Positions 15,233 through 24,348 of a DNA stretch of 53,762 bases are shown here, piece by piece; the stretch's first letter is position 1, and the number at the start of each line of letters is the position of its first letter. The translations under genes and the position numbers were made by a program. The notes below the pieces were generated by a model. The model worked only from the letters and a program-made list of their open reading frames with translations. It had not been told where the DNA came from and did not search any database. The stretch is from Siculibacillus lacustris (lineage in GTDB: Bacteria; Pseudomonadota; Alphaproteobacteria; Rhizobiales; Ancalomicrobiaceae), in contig NZ_SJFN01000032.1 in NCBI RefSeq assembly GCF_004328075.1, positions 1-53,762 on the forward strand. Direction: 5' to 3'.

Positions 15233-17695
15233 ATGTGGGGGCGGTTTCGGACGAACACGGTGGGTGACAGAACGCACGGGTCGATCGTACGGCGGATCGG
15301 GCGCATCTTCGGCATCGCGGCGATCGACGATCGCCCGATCGACGAAGAGACCGCCCGGCACATCCGCGGCGATCAGATCGCGGCGATCGTCGACCTCGTG
15401 CCGATGAGTTCCGCCGCCAACATCGTCAACCTCGCCATCGTCGTCCAGGTCTTCCGCGGTCAGATCGCCTGGAGCTTCCTGGCGAGTTGGGCGGCGGCGG
15501 TGCTGCTGTTCGTCGGTCTGGCGCTGCGCAACTGGGTGAAGACCCGCGGCCGGACACGGCCGACCGCCTCGGCGCGGGCGATCGATCGCATGACGCTCCA
15601 TGCCGTGGCGCTCGCCATCCTGTGGGGGCTGATGCCGATCGTCGTGGTGCCCGGCGCCGACGGCCAGCATCGGCTGATGATCGAGGTCCTGGCCACCGGC
15701 ATGGCGGCCGGCGGCGCCTTCAGCCTGTCGACTGTGCCGCGCGCCTCGATCCTCTACGTGTGGATCATCATCGCCTCGCTGATCACCACCATGTTGATCG
15801 CCGAGACCCAGTTCGGTTGGCCCGCCCATCTGGTGATGGTGGCGATGTGGGTGTTGTTCGGCGTCTATCTGACCCGCAACGTCTCGGCGCTGGCCACCCG
15901 CTTCATCGAAAACGCCCGCAACCGCGCCGAACTCACCGAAAAGAACGACGTCATCGCTCTGTTGCTGCGCGATTTCCAGGAGCACGGCGGCGACTGGCTG
16001 TGGGAGACCGACGGCGAAGGCCTGTTGGTCGAACCCTCCGCACGCCTCACCGAAGTCTCCGGTCGGGCGGCCGGCGAGCTCGAGGGCCTGCCGATCCGCG
16101 CCCTGGTGGCCGGCGACCCGGAAGGTGGCGGCCGCCACCTGCTCGACGCGATGGAGTGGTACGACACCTTCCGCGACCTGATCGTGCGGCTGGAGATCGG
16201 CGACCAGATGCGCTCGTGGAGCCTCACCGGACGGCCGGTGTTCCGCGCCAGCGGCGTGTTCTGCGGCTATCAGGGGGTCGGCTCCGACGTCACCGAACGG
16301 CTGGCGGCCGAGGCCCGCGCCACCTTCCTCGCCGAGACCGACACGGTCACCGGGCTGGCCAACCGCCTGAAGTTCTCCTTCGAACTGGAGCGGGCGGTCG
16401 CCGACCCGGAAGGCGCCGGGCGGGCGACGCTGTTCTATCTCGACCTCGACCAGTTCAAGTCGGTCAACGACACCATGGGCCACCCGGTCGGTGACGCGCT
16501 GCTGACCCAGGTCGGCGAACGCCTGAAGGCGTGTTCCGGCCCGGGCATGGTGGTGGCGCGCATCGGCGGCGACGAATTCGCGATTCTCGCCCCCGCCGAC
16601 GACCGCCCCGATCACGCGACCCAGGTCGCCGAAGAGATCCTGGCGACCTTCGACACGCCCTTCACCCTCGACGGCGCCGATTTCGCGATCGGCACCTCGA
16701 TCGGCATCGCCATCGGTCCGGAGGACGGGCGCACGCCGCACGAGCTGATGAAGGCCGCCGACCTCGCGCTCTACCGCGCCAAGGCCGAAGGCCGCGGCAT
16801 CTTCCGCTTCTACGAGCCGGGCATGGACGCCCGCGCCCGGCGCCGGCGGCAGTTGGAGCAGGGCCTGCGCGCGGCGATGGGCACCGAGCAGCTCTATCTC
16901 GTCTATCAGCCGATCATCGCCACCCAGAACGGTCAGATCACCGGCTTCGAGACCCTGCTGCGCTGGCATTCGCCGGAATTCGGCCACGTCTCGCCGGCCG
17001 AATTCGTGCCGATCGCCGAGGAATGCAAGCTGATCGTGCCGATCGGCGAATGGGTACTCAGGACCGCGACCCGCGAGGCGGCGAGCTGGCCGCGCCATCT
17101 CAAGATCTCGGTCAACCTGTCGGCGGTGCAGTTCCGCAATCGCCGGCTGCTCGCCACGGTGGTCAAGGCGCTCGACGACAGCGGCCTGCCGCCCAACCGG
17201 CTGCAGGTCGAGATCACCGAATCGACCTTGCTCGACGCCGGCGAACACACCCTGACGATGCTGCGCGACCTGCGCGTGCTGGGCATCCGGGTGGCGCTCG
17301 ACGACTTCGGCACTGGCTATTCGAGCCTCAACTACCTGCGCAAGTTCCCCTTCGACAAGGTCAAGATCGACAAGCGCTTCATCGACGACATCGACACCAA
17401 CGCCCAGAGCCGGGCGATCGTCAAGGCGATCCTCGACCTCACCGCGGCGCTCGGCATGTCGACGGTCGCCGAAGGTGTCGAGACCCATTTCCAGATGGCC
17501 GAGCTACAGCGGCTCGGCTGCGACGAGATCCAGGGCTACGTGATCTCGGCCGCCGTCGACGTCGACGCGATCCACGACATGCTGCGGCGCGACGTGGCCT
17601 GCGAGCCGGGCTGCGGCGAACTGGTCGAGCCGATCGACCTCGACTTCGTCGACATCGAGCCCCACGAGCTCGAGCACCGCGACGCCGTCGCCTGA
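15233..17695 (+). CDS. Membrane GGDEF-EAL cyclic-di-GMP protein
   Basis: The 820-residue protein has about five N-terminal membrane segments (55-215) and a PAS-like region (240-350). A GGDEF domain with intact GGDEF motif (445-449) and FYLDLDQFKSVND is followed by an EAL domain. The EAL signature reads ETL (E573), while NLSAVQF, DDFGTGYSSL and KIDKRFI are conserved. It could therefore both make and degrade c-di-GMP, or use one domain as a sensor. ATG 15233 has AGGG upstream. The N-terminal membrane part resembles MASE-like sensor modules but I do not assign it to a named one. It appears monocistronic. Confidence 0.9.
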   Translation: MWGRFRTNTVGDRTHGSIVRRIGRIFGIAAIDDRPIDEETARHIRGDQIAAIVDLVPMSSAANIVNLAIVVQVFRGQIAWSFLASWAAAVLLFVGLALRNWVKTRGRTRPTASARAIDRMTLHAVALAILWGLMPIVVVPGADGQHRLMIEVLATGMAAGGAFSLSTVPRASILYVWIIIASLITTMLIAETQFGWPAHLVMVAMWVLFGVYLTRNVSALATRFIENARNRAELTEKNDVIALLLRDFQEHGGDWLWETDGEGLLVEPSARLTEVSGRAAGELEGLPIRALVAGDPEGGGRHLLDAMEWYDTFRDLIVRLEIGDQMRSWSLTGRPVFRASGVFCGYQGVGSDVTERLAAEARATFLAETDTVTGLANRLKFSFELERAVADPEGAGRATLFYLDLDQFKSVNDTMGHPVGDALLTQVGERLKACSGPGMVVARIGGDEFAILAPADDRPDHATQVAEEILATFDTPFTLDGADFAIGTSIGIAIGPEDGRTPHELMKAADLALYRAKAEGRGIFRFYEPGMDARARRRRQLEQGLRAAMGTEQLYLVYQPIIATQNGQITGFETLLRWHSPEFGHVSPAEFVPIAEECKLIVPIGEWVLRTATREAASWPRHLKISVNLSAVQFRNRRLLATVVKALDDSGLPPNRLQVEITESTLLDAGEHTLTMLRDLRVLGIRVALDDFGTGYSSLNYLRKFPFDKVKIDKRFIDDIDTNAQSRAIVKAILDLTAALGMSTVAEGVETHFQMAELQRLGCDEIQGYVISAAVDVDAIHDMLRRDVACEPGCGELVEPIDLDFVDIEPHELEHRDAVA

Positions 17696-17713
17696 GCCCG
17701 ATCGGACCCGGCT

Positions 17714-18160
17714 CTAGCGCGGCGGATCGAAGCGGCGAGTCAGCACCGCGAGGCCGACCGCGGCGGCGATCACCATCGGCGTCACCATGCCCACCGCGAA
17801 CAGCAGCGTGACGACCGCGTCGCCCCCTTCGGCGAGTCGCGCCAGCCCCCCACTCGCCAGTCCGGCGCCGACCGCGCCCGCCGCCACCGCGACGACCCCG
17901 AAGGCCGCGGCCCGGCCCGGCGAGGTGACCCCGCCGGCGCGCACCCACAGCGGCCAGCCGATCCCGCCCCACAAGGCAGCGGCGGCGGCGGCGGCGAGCG
18001 CGGCGGCGGTTCCGGCCCCGAGTTGCAGCACCAGCACGCCGACGAAGGCCGCGACGACCAGCGCGGCGGCGTAGGGCGCGACCCGCGTGGCGAGGGCCGA
18101 AGGTGCGGCGATTGCCGACGGTGCGACGGGCGCTCGGGGGGATTGGTCGATGTCGTTCAC
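17714..18160 (-). CDS. Small Ala-rich membrane protein
   Basis: The 148-residue protein has four hydrophobic segments and a short polar N-terminus (VNDIDQSPRAPVAPS). I see no recognisable catalytic motif. GTG at 18160 is preferred because GGAGGACAGG precedes it closely; an upstream GTG at 18175 would include the ribosome site itself in the frame. It lies 148 bp downstream of soxG on the same strand and converges with the GGDEF-EAL gene. Function is unknown. Confidence 0.6.
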   Translation of the reverse strand: MNDIDQSPRAPVAPSAIAAPSALATRVAPYAAALVVAAFVGVLVLQLGAGTAAALAAAAAAALWGGIGWPLWVRAGGVTSPGRAAAFGVVAVAAGAVGAGLASGGLARLAEGGDAVVTLLFAVGMVTPMVIAAAVGLAVLTRRFDPPR

Positions 18161-18308
18161 GCGCCTGTCCTCCACGGGGTATGCGGCGGCGGCGCAGTCG
18201 GACCGGCCGGTCGCGATCGGCGCCGTCCCCGCGCTCGTGGCGGTGGTCTGCGCGCTTCCTCTGCGTCGCGCAAGAGCGTGGGATCCGCGCGAATGGCCGC
18301 CGCCGGCA

Positions 18309-18899
18309 TCAGCCGCGGTCGTCGGCGCGCGCCTGGGCGTGGCCCACCGCCACCGCGAGGCGGCCGGTGACGTATCCCGCGAAGGACCGTCCGAAGGCCA
18401 GACGGAAGCGCTCTGCCCCGCGCCGCCACAGCATCACTCCGGCCTTGCCGAACAGCGTGCGGGTGGCGCGCCCGACCGGAAAGGCCGCGAGGTCGAGATC
18501 GACCGGGATTTCGGCGGCGAGCGCTTCGGCGACCAAGGGTCCGGTGAGTTCGAGCGCGGCGTCGCGATCGCCGATTTCGACCAGCGACAGCGGCGCGGTG
18601 AGCGCGGCAAAGGCCGGGACGATCTCGGCGGCGGCTTCCGGCGGCGCGATCAGCAACCATTCGTCGGGACCGAGGCACAGCGCGGCGCGGCCCGCCGCTT
18701 CGGCCGTGGCGCCGACCGGCTCCGGCAGGACGAGACCGAAGGCCGAGGAGGCCGCCGCCACAGCGGCGCCGCGGGCGCGCAACACGAAGGCCGATTCGGC
18801 GGCGATCGGTCGGGCGGCGAAGCCGGCGGTTGCGGGCAGCGCCGGCAGATCGGCGAAGGCGTCGCGGCGGAGAAGCACGGGCGATCCGGTCTCAGGCAT
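18309..18899 (-). CDS. soxG: Sarcosine oxidase gamma subunit
   Basis: The 196-residue protein follows soxA with an 8 bp overlap (ATGCCTGA), which fixes the start at 18899. It shows the SoxG/GcvT-like pattern: LGPDEWLLIAPP, LVEIGDRDAALELTG and a C-terminal FRLAFGRSFAGYV. SoxG is the small structural subunit of heterotetrameric sarcosine oxidase. Final position in soxBDAG matches the usual order. Confidence 0.88.
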   Translation of the reverse strand: MPETGSPVLLRRDAFADLPALPATAGFAARPIAAESAFVLRARGAAVAAASSAFGLVLPEPVGATAEAAGRAALCLGPDEWLLIAPPEAAAEIVPAFAALTAPLSLVEIGDRDAALELTGPLVAEALAAEIPVDLDLAAFPVGRATRTLFGKAGVMLWRRGAERFRLAFGRSFAGYVTGRLAVAVGHAQARADDRG

Positions 18900-21894
18900 G
18901 GAGGCGGCGTCCTTCTTCGTCCCAGAACACGGGTGCGACCACGGTGGCGGCGATCGATCCGCCGGGCATCGGCACGTGCACGATCGTGCCGATCCGGCTG
19001 CGGCCGTCCTCGACCACGGCGAGCGCGATGCCGCGCCCGAGATTCGGCGAGGCATAGGCGGAGGTGACGTGGCCGAGCGCATGGGTGCCGGGGGGGGGCG
19101 CCGGATCGGCGGTGATCTGGGCGCCTTCGACCAGCACCACCTCGGGATCCTCGACCCGCAGCCCGACCAGTTGGCGCCGTCCCGGGCCGGCGAGATCGGG
19201 CCGCGCCAGACCGGCCTTGCCGACGAAGTCCGCTTTGGCCCGCCCGACCGCCCAGCCGAGGCCGACGTCGTCGGGGGTCAGCGTGCCGTCGGTGTCCTGG
19301 CCGACCACCACATAGCCCTTCTCGGCGCGCAGCACGTGCATCGCCTCGGTGCCGTAGAGCGTGCCGCCGTGGCCCGCAACCCGCGCGGCGAGGCGGTCCC
19401 ACAGGGCGGCGCCATGATCGGCCGGCACGTTGACCTCGAAGCCGAGTTCGCCGGTGAACGACACCCGGAACAGCCGCGCCGGGATCCCGGCGACGGTGCA
19501 GGTCGCGACGCTCATGTGGGGGAAGGCTTCGGGCGCGAGATCGAGGCCTTCGACCAGCGGCGCCAGCACGGCGCGCGCCTGCGGCCCCTGGATCGCCATC
19601 ACCGCCCAGCGCTCGGTGATCGAGGTCGCCCAGACGTCGAGGTCGGGCCATTCGGTCTGGAGGAAGTCCTCCATCAGGGCATGGACGCGGGCCGCGCCGC
19701 CGGTGGTGGTGGTGACGTGGAAGCGGTCGGGAGCGAGGCGGGCGACGATGCCGTCGTCGTAGACGAAGCCGTCGTCGCGGGTCGCCACCACGTAGCGGCA
19801 GCGCCCGACCGGCAGCTTCGCGAGCGCGTTGACGTAGAAGCGGTCGAGGAAGGTCGCGGCATCCGGGCCGACCACTTCGATCTTGCCGAGCGTCGAGGCG
19901 TCGAACAGCCCGACCGTGGCGCGCACGCTGCGAACTTCGCGGGCGACCGCCGCGCCTTCGCTCTCGCCGGGCGCCGGGAGACACAGGGCGCGCTTCCACT
20001 GGCCGACGTCTTCGAACACCGCGCCGGCGACCGTGGCGCGGGCATGGGCCGGGGTGCGGCGGACGGGATCGAACAGATCGCCGCGGCTCGCGCCGGCGAA
20101 GGCGCCGAAGGAGACCGGCGTATAGGGCCGCCGGAAGGTGGTGAGGCCGACCGCGGGCAGGCTCGTGCCGGTCGCCGCGGCGGCCACCGCCAGCGCGTTG
20201 ATGTTCGAGGTCTTGCCCTGGTCGGTGGCCATGCCGGTGGTGGTGTAGCGCTTGACGTGTTCGATCGAGCGGAAGCCCTCGCGCACCGCCAGACGAATGT
20301 CCTTGGCGGTGACGTCGTGCTGGAGATCGACGAAGGCGCGGGTGCGGTCGCGATTCCCTCCGTGCGGCGCCTCGCCGGCGAAGCCGCCGATGTCGATCGC
20401 CGTGCCGGTGGCGGCGAAGCGGCGCGCGGCGACAGCGCCGTGTCCCGCGTCGCGGGCGGCGGCCGCGCCGGCGGCGAAGCCCTCGTCGAGGCAATCGGCG
20501 AGGCTCGCGGTGCCGTTGCAAGCGCCGGCCGAGCGGGCGGCCTCGTGCGGCGTGCCGGGCAGGAAGGTGGCGCGCGCGGCGTCCCAGCGCAGGCGGCCGC
20601 GCGACTGGGAGAAGAGATGCACCGACGGCGTCCAGCCGGCCGAGGTCAGCACCAGATCGCAGGCGAGGGTCTCGCCCGCGGCAGTCGTGCCGTCGGCGCG
20701 GTGGCGGGCGGTGACCACGCCGGTGACGGCGGTCGAGCCGAGCACCCGGTCGATGCCGGCGCCGGTCTCGACGGTCAGGCCGGCGGCGCGGGCGACTGCG
20801 GTGGCCGGACCGCCGTCGGGGCGAAGATCGAGGATGCGGACGATCTCGACGCCGGCGCTCCTGAGATCGTGGGCGGCGGCATAGGCCGAATCGCTCGCCG
20901 TATAGACCACTGCCCGCGCGCCAGCCGCGACGCCCCAGCGGTTGACCCAGGCGCGCGCCGCCCCGGCGAGCATCACCCCCGGGCGATCGTTGTCGGGGAA
21001 CACCAGCGGCCGCTCGAGGGCGCCGGCGGCGATCACCACCTGAGCCGCGCGGACCTGCCACAGGCATTCGCGCGGCAGCGCCGGATCGGGCGCGGCGCGA
21101 TGGTCGGTGACGCGTTCGAGCAACGCGACGAAATTGTCCTGGTAGTATCCGAAGGCGCAGGTGCGGGTGAGCAGCGTCACCCGCGGGTGGGCGGCGAGCG
21201 TCGCCAGCGTCGCGGCGATCCATTGCGCCGCCGGGGCGCTGTCGATGGTCGCGGCGGGTTCGGCGAGCAGCGAGCCGCCGAATTCGGGGCCCTCGTCGCA
21301 GAGGATCACCCGGGCGCCGCTCTCGGCCGCCGCGAGCGCCGCGGCGAGGCCGGCCGGACCGCCGCCGGCGACCAGCACGTCGCAATGGACGAAGCGTTGG
21401 GCGTAGCCGTCGGGATCGGCGGCGGTCGGCGCCCGGCCGAAACCGGCGGCGGCGCGGATCACCGGCTCGAACACCTTCGACCAGAAGCTCTTCGGCCACA
21501 TGAAGGTCTTGTAGTAGAAGCCGGAGACGAAGATCGGCGACAGGAGATCGTTCACCGCCGAGACGTCGAAGGCCAGCGACGGCCAGCGGTTCTGGCTCTC
21601 GGCGACGAGGCCTTCCCGCAGTTCGACCTCGTTGGCGACGAGATTGGGCGTGGTGCGCCCGGCGTCGCGGATCACCGTGACCAGGGCGTTGGGCTCGTCG
21701 GAGCCGGCCGAGACCAGGCCGCGCGGGCGATGGTACTTGAACGAGCGGCCGACCACTTTGACGCCGGCGGCGAGCAGCGCCGAGGCGAGGGTGTCGCCTT
21801 GGAAGCCGGTGTAGCGGCGGCCGTCGAAGGTGAAGGCGATCGGCCGGGTGCGATCGATGCGTCCGCCGGTCGGGGTCCGGAAGGGGCCGGTCAT
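18892..21894 (-). CDS. soxA: Sarcosine oxidase alpha subunit
   Basis: The 1000-residue subunit has the N-terminal ferredoxin-like segment (FTFDGRRYTGFQGDTLASAL, then FKYHRPRGLVSAG) and a NAD-binding dinucleotide fold (VLVAGGGPAGLAAALAAAES, about 170-190). The C-terminal half is an aminomethyltransferase-like folate domain (about 640-1000; VGLFDASTLGKIEVVG). The folate domain captures the methyl group of sarcosine as 5,10-methylene-THF. ATG at 21894 overlaps the soxD stop (ATGA). The length agrees with the family. Confidence 0.93.
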   Translation of the reverse strand: MTGPFRTPTGGRIDRTRPIAFTFDGRRYTGFQGDTLASALLAAGVKVVGRSFKYHRPRGLVSAGSDEPNALVTVIRDAGRTTPNLVANEVELREGLVAESQNRWPSLAFDVSAVNDLLSPIFVSGFYYKTFMWPKSFWSKVFEPVIRAAAGFGRAPTAADPDGYAQRFVHCDVLVAGGGPAGLAAALAAAESGARVILCDEGPEFGGSLLAEPAATIDSAPAAQWIAATLATLAAHPRVTLLTRTCAFGYYQDNFVALLERVTDHRAAPDPALPRECLWQVRAAQVVIAAGALERPLVFPDNDRPGVMLAGAARAWVNRWGVAAGARAVVYTASDSAYAAAHDLRSAGVEIVRILDLRPDGGPATAVARAAGLTVETGAGIDRVLGSTAVTGVVTARHRADGTTAAGETLACDLVLTSAGWTPSVHLFSQSRGRLRWDAARATFLPGTPHEAARSAGACNGTASLADCLDEGFAAGAAAARDAGHGAVAARRFAATGTAIDIGGFAGEAPHGGNRDRTRAFVDLQHDVTAKDIRLAVREGFRSIEHVKRYTTTGMATDQGKTSNINALAVAAAATGTSLPAVGLTTFRRPYTPVSFGAFAGASRGDLFDPVRRTPAHARATVAGAVFEDVGQWKRALCLPAPGESEGAAVAREVRSVRATVGLFDASTLGKIEVVGPDAATFLDRFYVNALAKLPVGRCRYVVATRDDGFVYDDGIVARLAPDRFHVTTTTGGAARVHALMEDFLQTEWPDLDVWATSITERWAVMAIQGPQARAVLAPLVEGLDLAPEAFPHMSVATCTVAGIPARLFRVSFTGELGFEVNVPADHGAALWDRLAARVAGHGGTLYGTEAMHVLRAEKGYVVVGQDTDGTLTPDDVGLGWAVGRAKADFVGKAGLARPDLAGPGRRQLVGLRVEDPEVVLVEGAQITADPAPPPGTHALGHVTSAYASPNLGRGIALAVVEDGRSRIGTIVHVPMPGGSIAATVVAPVFWDEEGRRLHA

Positions 21895-22199
21895 AGGGCA
21901 GCCTCCGCGGCGAGGGTCTCGGCGAGCCGGGCGAGATCGGGGGCCGGATCGCCTGGGCGATAGGACATCACGAACTTGTCGGTGACGGTGTGGCGCACGG
22001 CGTTGAAGAAGCGCCCGCAGCCGTGCAGGTGGCGCCAGCGTTCGGCGATCAGGCCCTTGGTGTTGGCCCGGAAATAGAGCGCCTCGGCGAGTGCCGTGGG
22101 GTCGGCGTCGGGGCTCGGGCGGGCGACATGGGCCTCGCCGGCGGCGACGAACTCGAGTTCGGGGCGGGGGCCGCACCAGGGACAGGGGACGAGCAGCAC
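21891..22199 (-). CDS. soxD: Sarcosine oxidase delta subunit
   Basis: The 102-residue zinc-binding subunit starts VLLVPCPWCGPRPE and has the second ligand pair in HLHGCGRFFNAVRHTVTDKF. GTG at 22199 is the start: GAGAGGG lies about 9 bases upstream and the protein then begins as in other SoxD proteins. The start is 14 bp after the soxB stop; the end overlaps soxA. Confidence 0.9.
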   Translation of the reverse strand: MLLVPCPWCGPRPELEFVAAGEAHVARPSPDADPTALAEALYFRANTKGLIAERWRHLHGCGRFFNAVRHTVTDKFVMSYRPGDPAPDLARLAETLAAEAAL

Positions 22200-22213
22200 G
22201 GGCGGGATCCCTC

Positions 22214-23467
22214 TCAATGCGCCACGGCGGCGGCGGCGGCTTCGTCGATCAGGCGACCGCGGGCGAAGCGGTCGAGCCCGAAGGGCGCGGCGATCGGATG
22301 GGCCTCGCCGCGGGCGATGGTGGCGGCGAGCAGATGGCCGGCGCCGGGCGTCGCCTTGAAGCCGCCGGTGCCCCAGCCGCAGTTGACGAACAGGCCGGGC
22401 ACCGGGGTCGGCCCGAGGATCGGCGACCGGTCGACGGTGTTGTCGACGATGCCGCCCCAGTTGCGCATCATCCGGACGCGGCGGAGATGCGGGAACAGCT
22501 CGCAGATCGCGTCGAGGGTGTGGGCGGTGATCTGCAGGCCGCCGGTCTGGGAATAGGACACGTATTGGTCGGTGCCGGCGCCGATCACCAGATCGCCCTT
22601 GTCGGACTGGGAGATGTAGGCGTGGATGGTGTTGGACATCACCACGCAGGAGATCAGCGGCTTCAGCGGTTCGGAGACCAGCGCCTGCAAGGGCGTGCTC
22701 TCCAGCGGCAGGCGGCCGAGGCCGGCCATCTCCAGCACCACCGAGGTGTGACCGGCCGCCGAGACGCCGATCTTGCGGGTGGCGATCGCCCCACGGGTGG
22801 TGTCGAGGCCGGTAACCGCGCCGTCGGGGCCGCGGCGGATGCCGGTCACTTCGCAGTTCTGGAGGATGTCGACGCCGAGCGCGGACGCCGCGCGGGCGAA
22901 GCCCCACACCACCGCATCGTGGCGGGCGACGCCGCCGCGCCGCTGCAGCGTGGCGCCGCCGATCGGGTAGCGGATGTCCTTGGAGATGTTCAGGCCGGGG
23001 CAGAAGGCGCGGGCCTCTTCCGGGCTCAGCCATTCCGAATCGATGCCGGCCAGCCGGTTGGCGTGGAGGTGGCGGGTGAAGCTCTGGACGTCGTGATGGC
23101 CGTGGGCGAGCATCAGGATACCGCGCGGGCTGAACATGACGTTGTAGTTGAGGGTCTGGGACAGGTTTTCCCAGATCTTCAGCGAGTGGTCGTAGAGCGC
23201 CTCGGAGTCCTCGAGCAGGTAGTTGGAGCGGACGATCGTGGTGTTGCGGCCGGAATTGCCGCCGCCGATCCAGCCGCGCTCGACCACCGCGACGTTGCGG
23301 ATGCCGAATTCGGCGGCGAGGAAATAGGCCGCCGCCAGACCGTGACCGCCGCCGCCGACGATCACCACGTCATAGGCCGGCTTGGGCTCGGGCGAGCGCC
23401 ATTGCTCGGGCCAGTCGCGATGGGCGGAGAAGGCGTTGCGCAGGAGCGACAGGAAGGAGAAGCGCAC
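22214..23467 (-). CDS. soxB: Sarcosine oxidase beta subunit
   Basis: The 417-residue flavoprotein has the FAD-binding motif VVIVGGGGHGLAAAYFLA (about 35-52). The conserved ARHDAV segment (H183) is at the position expected for the covalent-FMN histidine, and WGTGGFKATPGAG lies at the C-terminal FAD site. It oxidises the methyl group of sarcosine. GTG at 23467 is chosen because family members begin (M/V)RFSxxSLLRN; a 55-residue upstream extension is not conserved-looking. It is the first gene of soxBDAG and divergent from the cytochrome c' gene. The pathway is glycine betaine/dimethylglycine/sarcosine use; no glyA, purU or dimethylglycine gene is adjacent. Confidence 0.93.
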   Translation of the reverse strand: MRFSFLSLLRNAFSAHRDWPEQWRSPEPKPAYDVVIVGGGGHGLAAAYFLAAEFGIRNVAVVERGWIGGGNSGRNTTIVRSNYLLEDSEALYDHSLKIWENLSQTLNYNVMFSPRGILMLAHGHHDVQSFTRHLHANRLAGIDSEWLSPEEARAFCPGLNISKDIRYPIGGATLQRRGGVARHDAVVWGFARAASALGVDILQNCEVTGIRRGPDGAVTGLDTTRGAIATRKIGVSAAGHTSVVLEMAGLGRLPLESTPLQALVSEPLKPLISCVVMSNTIHAYISQSDKGDLVIGAGTDQYVSYSQTGGLQITAHTLDAICELFPHLRRVRMMRNWGGIVDNTVDRSPILGPTPVPGLFVNCGWGTGGFKATPGAGHLLAATIARGEAHPIAAPFGLDRFARGRLIDEAAAAAVAH

Positions 23468-23809
23468 GGCGAGACACTCCGACAGAGACGCCCGGAAGCG
23501 CCGCGGCGCGATCCGACCCCGCCATGGGAGCCGCAGCGGCGGCCGTTGTAAAGGGGACCGGCGACGCGTGTCGGCGAGGCCCAGCGCCGCGTTTGCGGAG
23601 CCCCCTCGCGAGCAGCCCCGCGCGGGGCGCAAACCCCTGCCGCCGTGGCCGAAATCGAGCGCCGAGAAGAATTTTTTCCCTCACGTTTGTTTGAATCGTG
23701 TCGGGACCGGACCCTGGGCCATTGTCTCCGTGCAAATACGGATCCCGTCGTGCGCGACTCGACGAGCCGCACGCTTCGGGTGCCGTCCATCGGGAGAGGG
23801 AGTTCCATC
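23468..23809. promoter_or_regulatory. Divergent intergenic region, soxB / cytochrome c'
   Basis: These 342 bp hold no gene. A short AT-rich patch (AATTTTTTCCCTCACG near 23670, then GTTTGTTTGAATCG) is the likeliest promoter area for one or both divergent units. I see no glycine or SAM riboswitch core here. Confidence 0.35.
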
Positions 23810-24265
23810 ATGTCGACGACGCTGCTCAAGACCATCGCCACGTCCATCGTCCTGGCCGCCGTCGCGGTGAGCGCCGTGTCCGCCGCGGATCCGATCGAGA
23901 CCCGCCGCGCGGTGATGAAGGGCAACGGTGCGGCCTTCGGCGGCGTCCTGGTCAAGACCGCCAAGGGCGAGACCCCCTACGACGCCGCGGCGGTCAGGGC
24001 GGCCCTCGACGCTCTGGTGACCAAGACCGCCGGCTTCACCGATCTGTTCCCGAAGGGCACCGAGACCGGCGGCGACACCGCGGCGGCGCCGAAGATCTGG
24101 GAGGATCCGGCCGGCTTCAAGGCGGCGCTCGCCAAGCTCCAGGAGACCGCCAAGGCCCAGACTCCGGCCGCCACCACCGACCTCGCCGGGCTCAAGGTGG
24201 CGGTCGGCGAGATCGGCAAGACCTGCAAGGGGTGCCACGACAGCTACCGCATCTCCAAGAACTGA
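23810..24265 (+). CDS. Cytochrome c' (class II c-type cytochrome)
   Basis: The 151-residue precursor has a signal peptide (1-25, ending VSAAD), a four-helix-bundle-like Ala/Lys-rich body and a C-terminal heme site CKGCH (C139, C142, H143) followed by DSYRI. This C-terminal placement is diagnostic for cytochrome c'/c556. These periplasmic proteins bind NO or act as electron carriers. ATG 23810 has GGAGAGGGAG upstream. The diheme cytochrome gene follows at 83 bp, with a hairpin between. Confidence 0.9.
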   Translation: MSTTLLKTIATSIVLAAVAVSAVSAADPIETRRAVMKGNGAAFGGVLVKTAKGETPYDAAAVRAALDALVTKTAGFTDLFPKGTETGGDTAAAPKIWEDPAGFKAALAKLQETAKAQTPAATTDLAGLKVAVGEIGKTCKGCHDSYRISKN

Positions 24266-24273
24266 GCGGTCGA

Positions 24274-24313
24274 CCGCGGGTCGGGGCGGACGGGAGGCCG
24301 TCCCGACCCGCGG
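24274..24313 (+). terminator. Strong GC hairpin between the cytochrome genes
   Basis: CCGCGGGTCGGG (24274-24285) is perfectly complementary to CCCGACCCGCGG (24302-24313), with an additional ACGG/CCGT inner stem. There is no T-tract, so it is terminator-like or an attenuating/mRNA-stabilising hairpin separating expression of cytochrome c' from the diheme cytochrome. Confidence 0.5.
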
Positions 24314-24348
24314 GGAATCGTGCTATCGGCGGGGCAGGAGATTCGACC

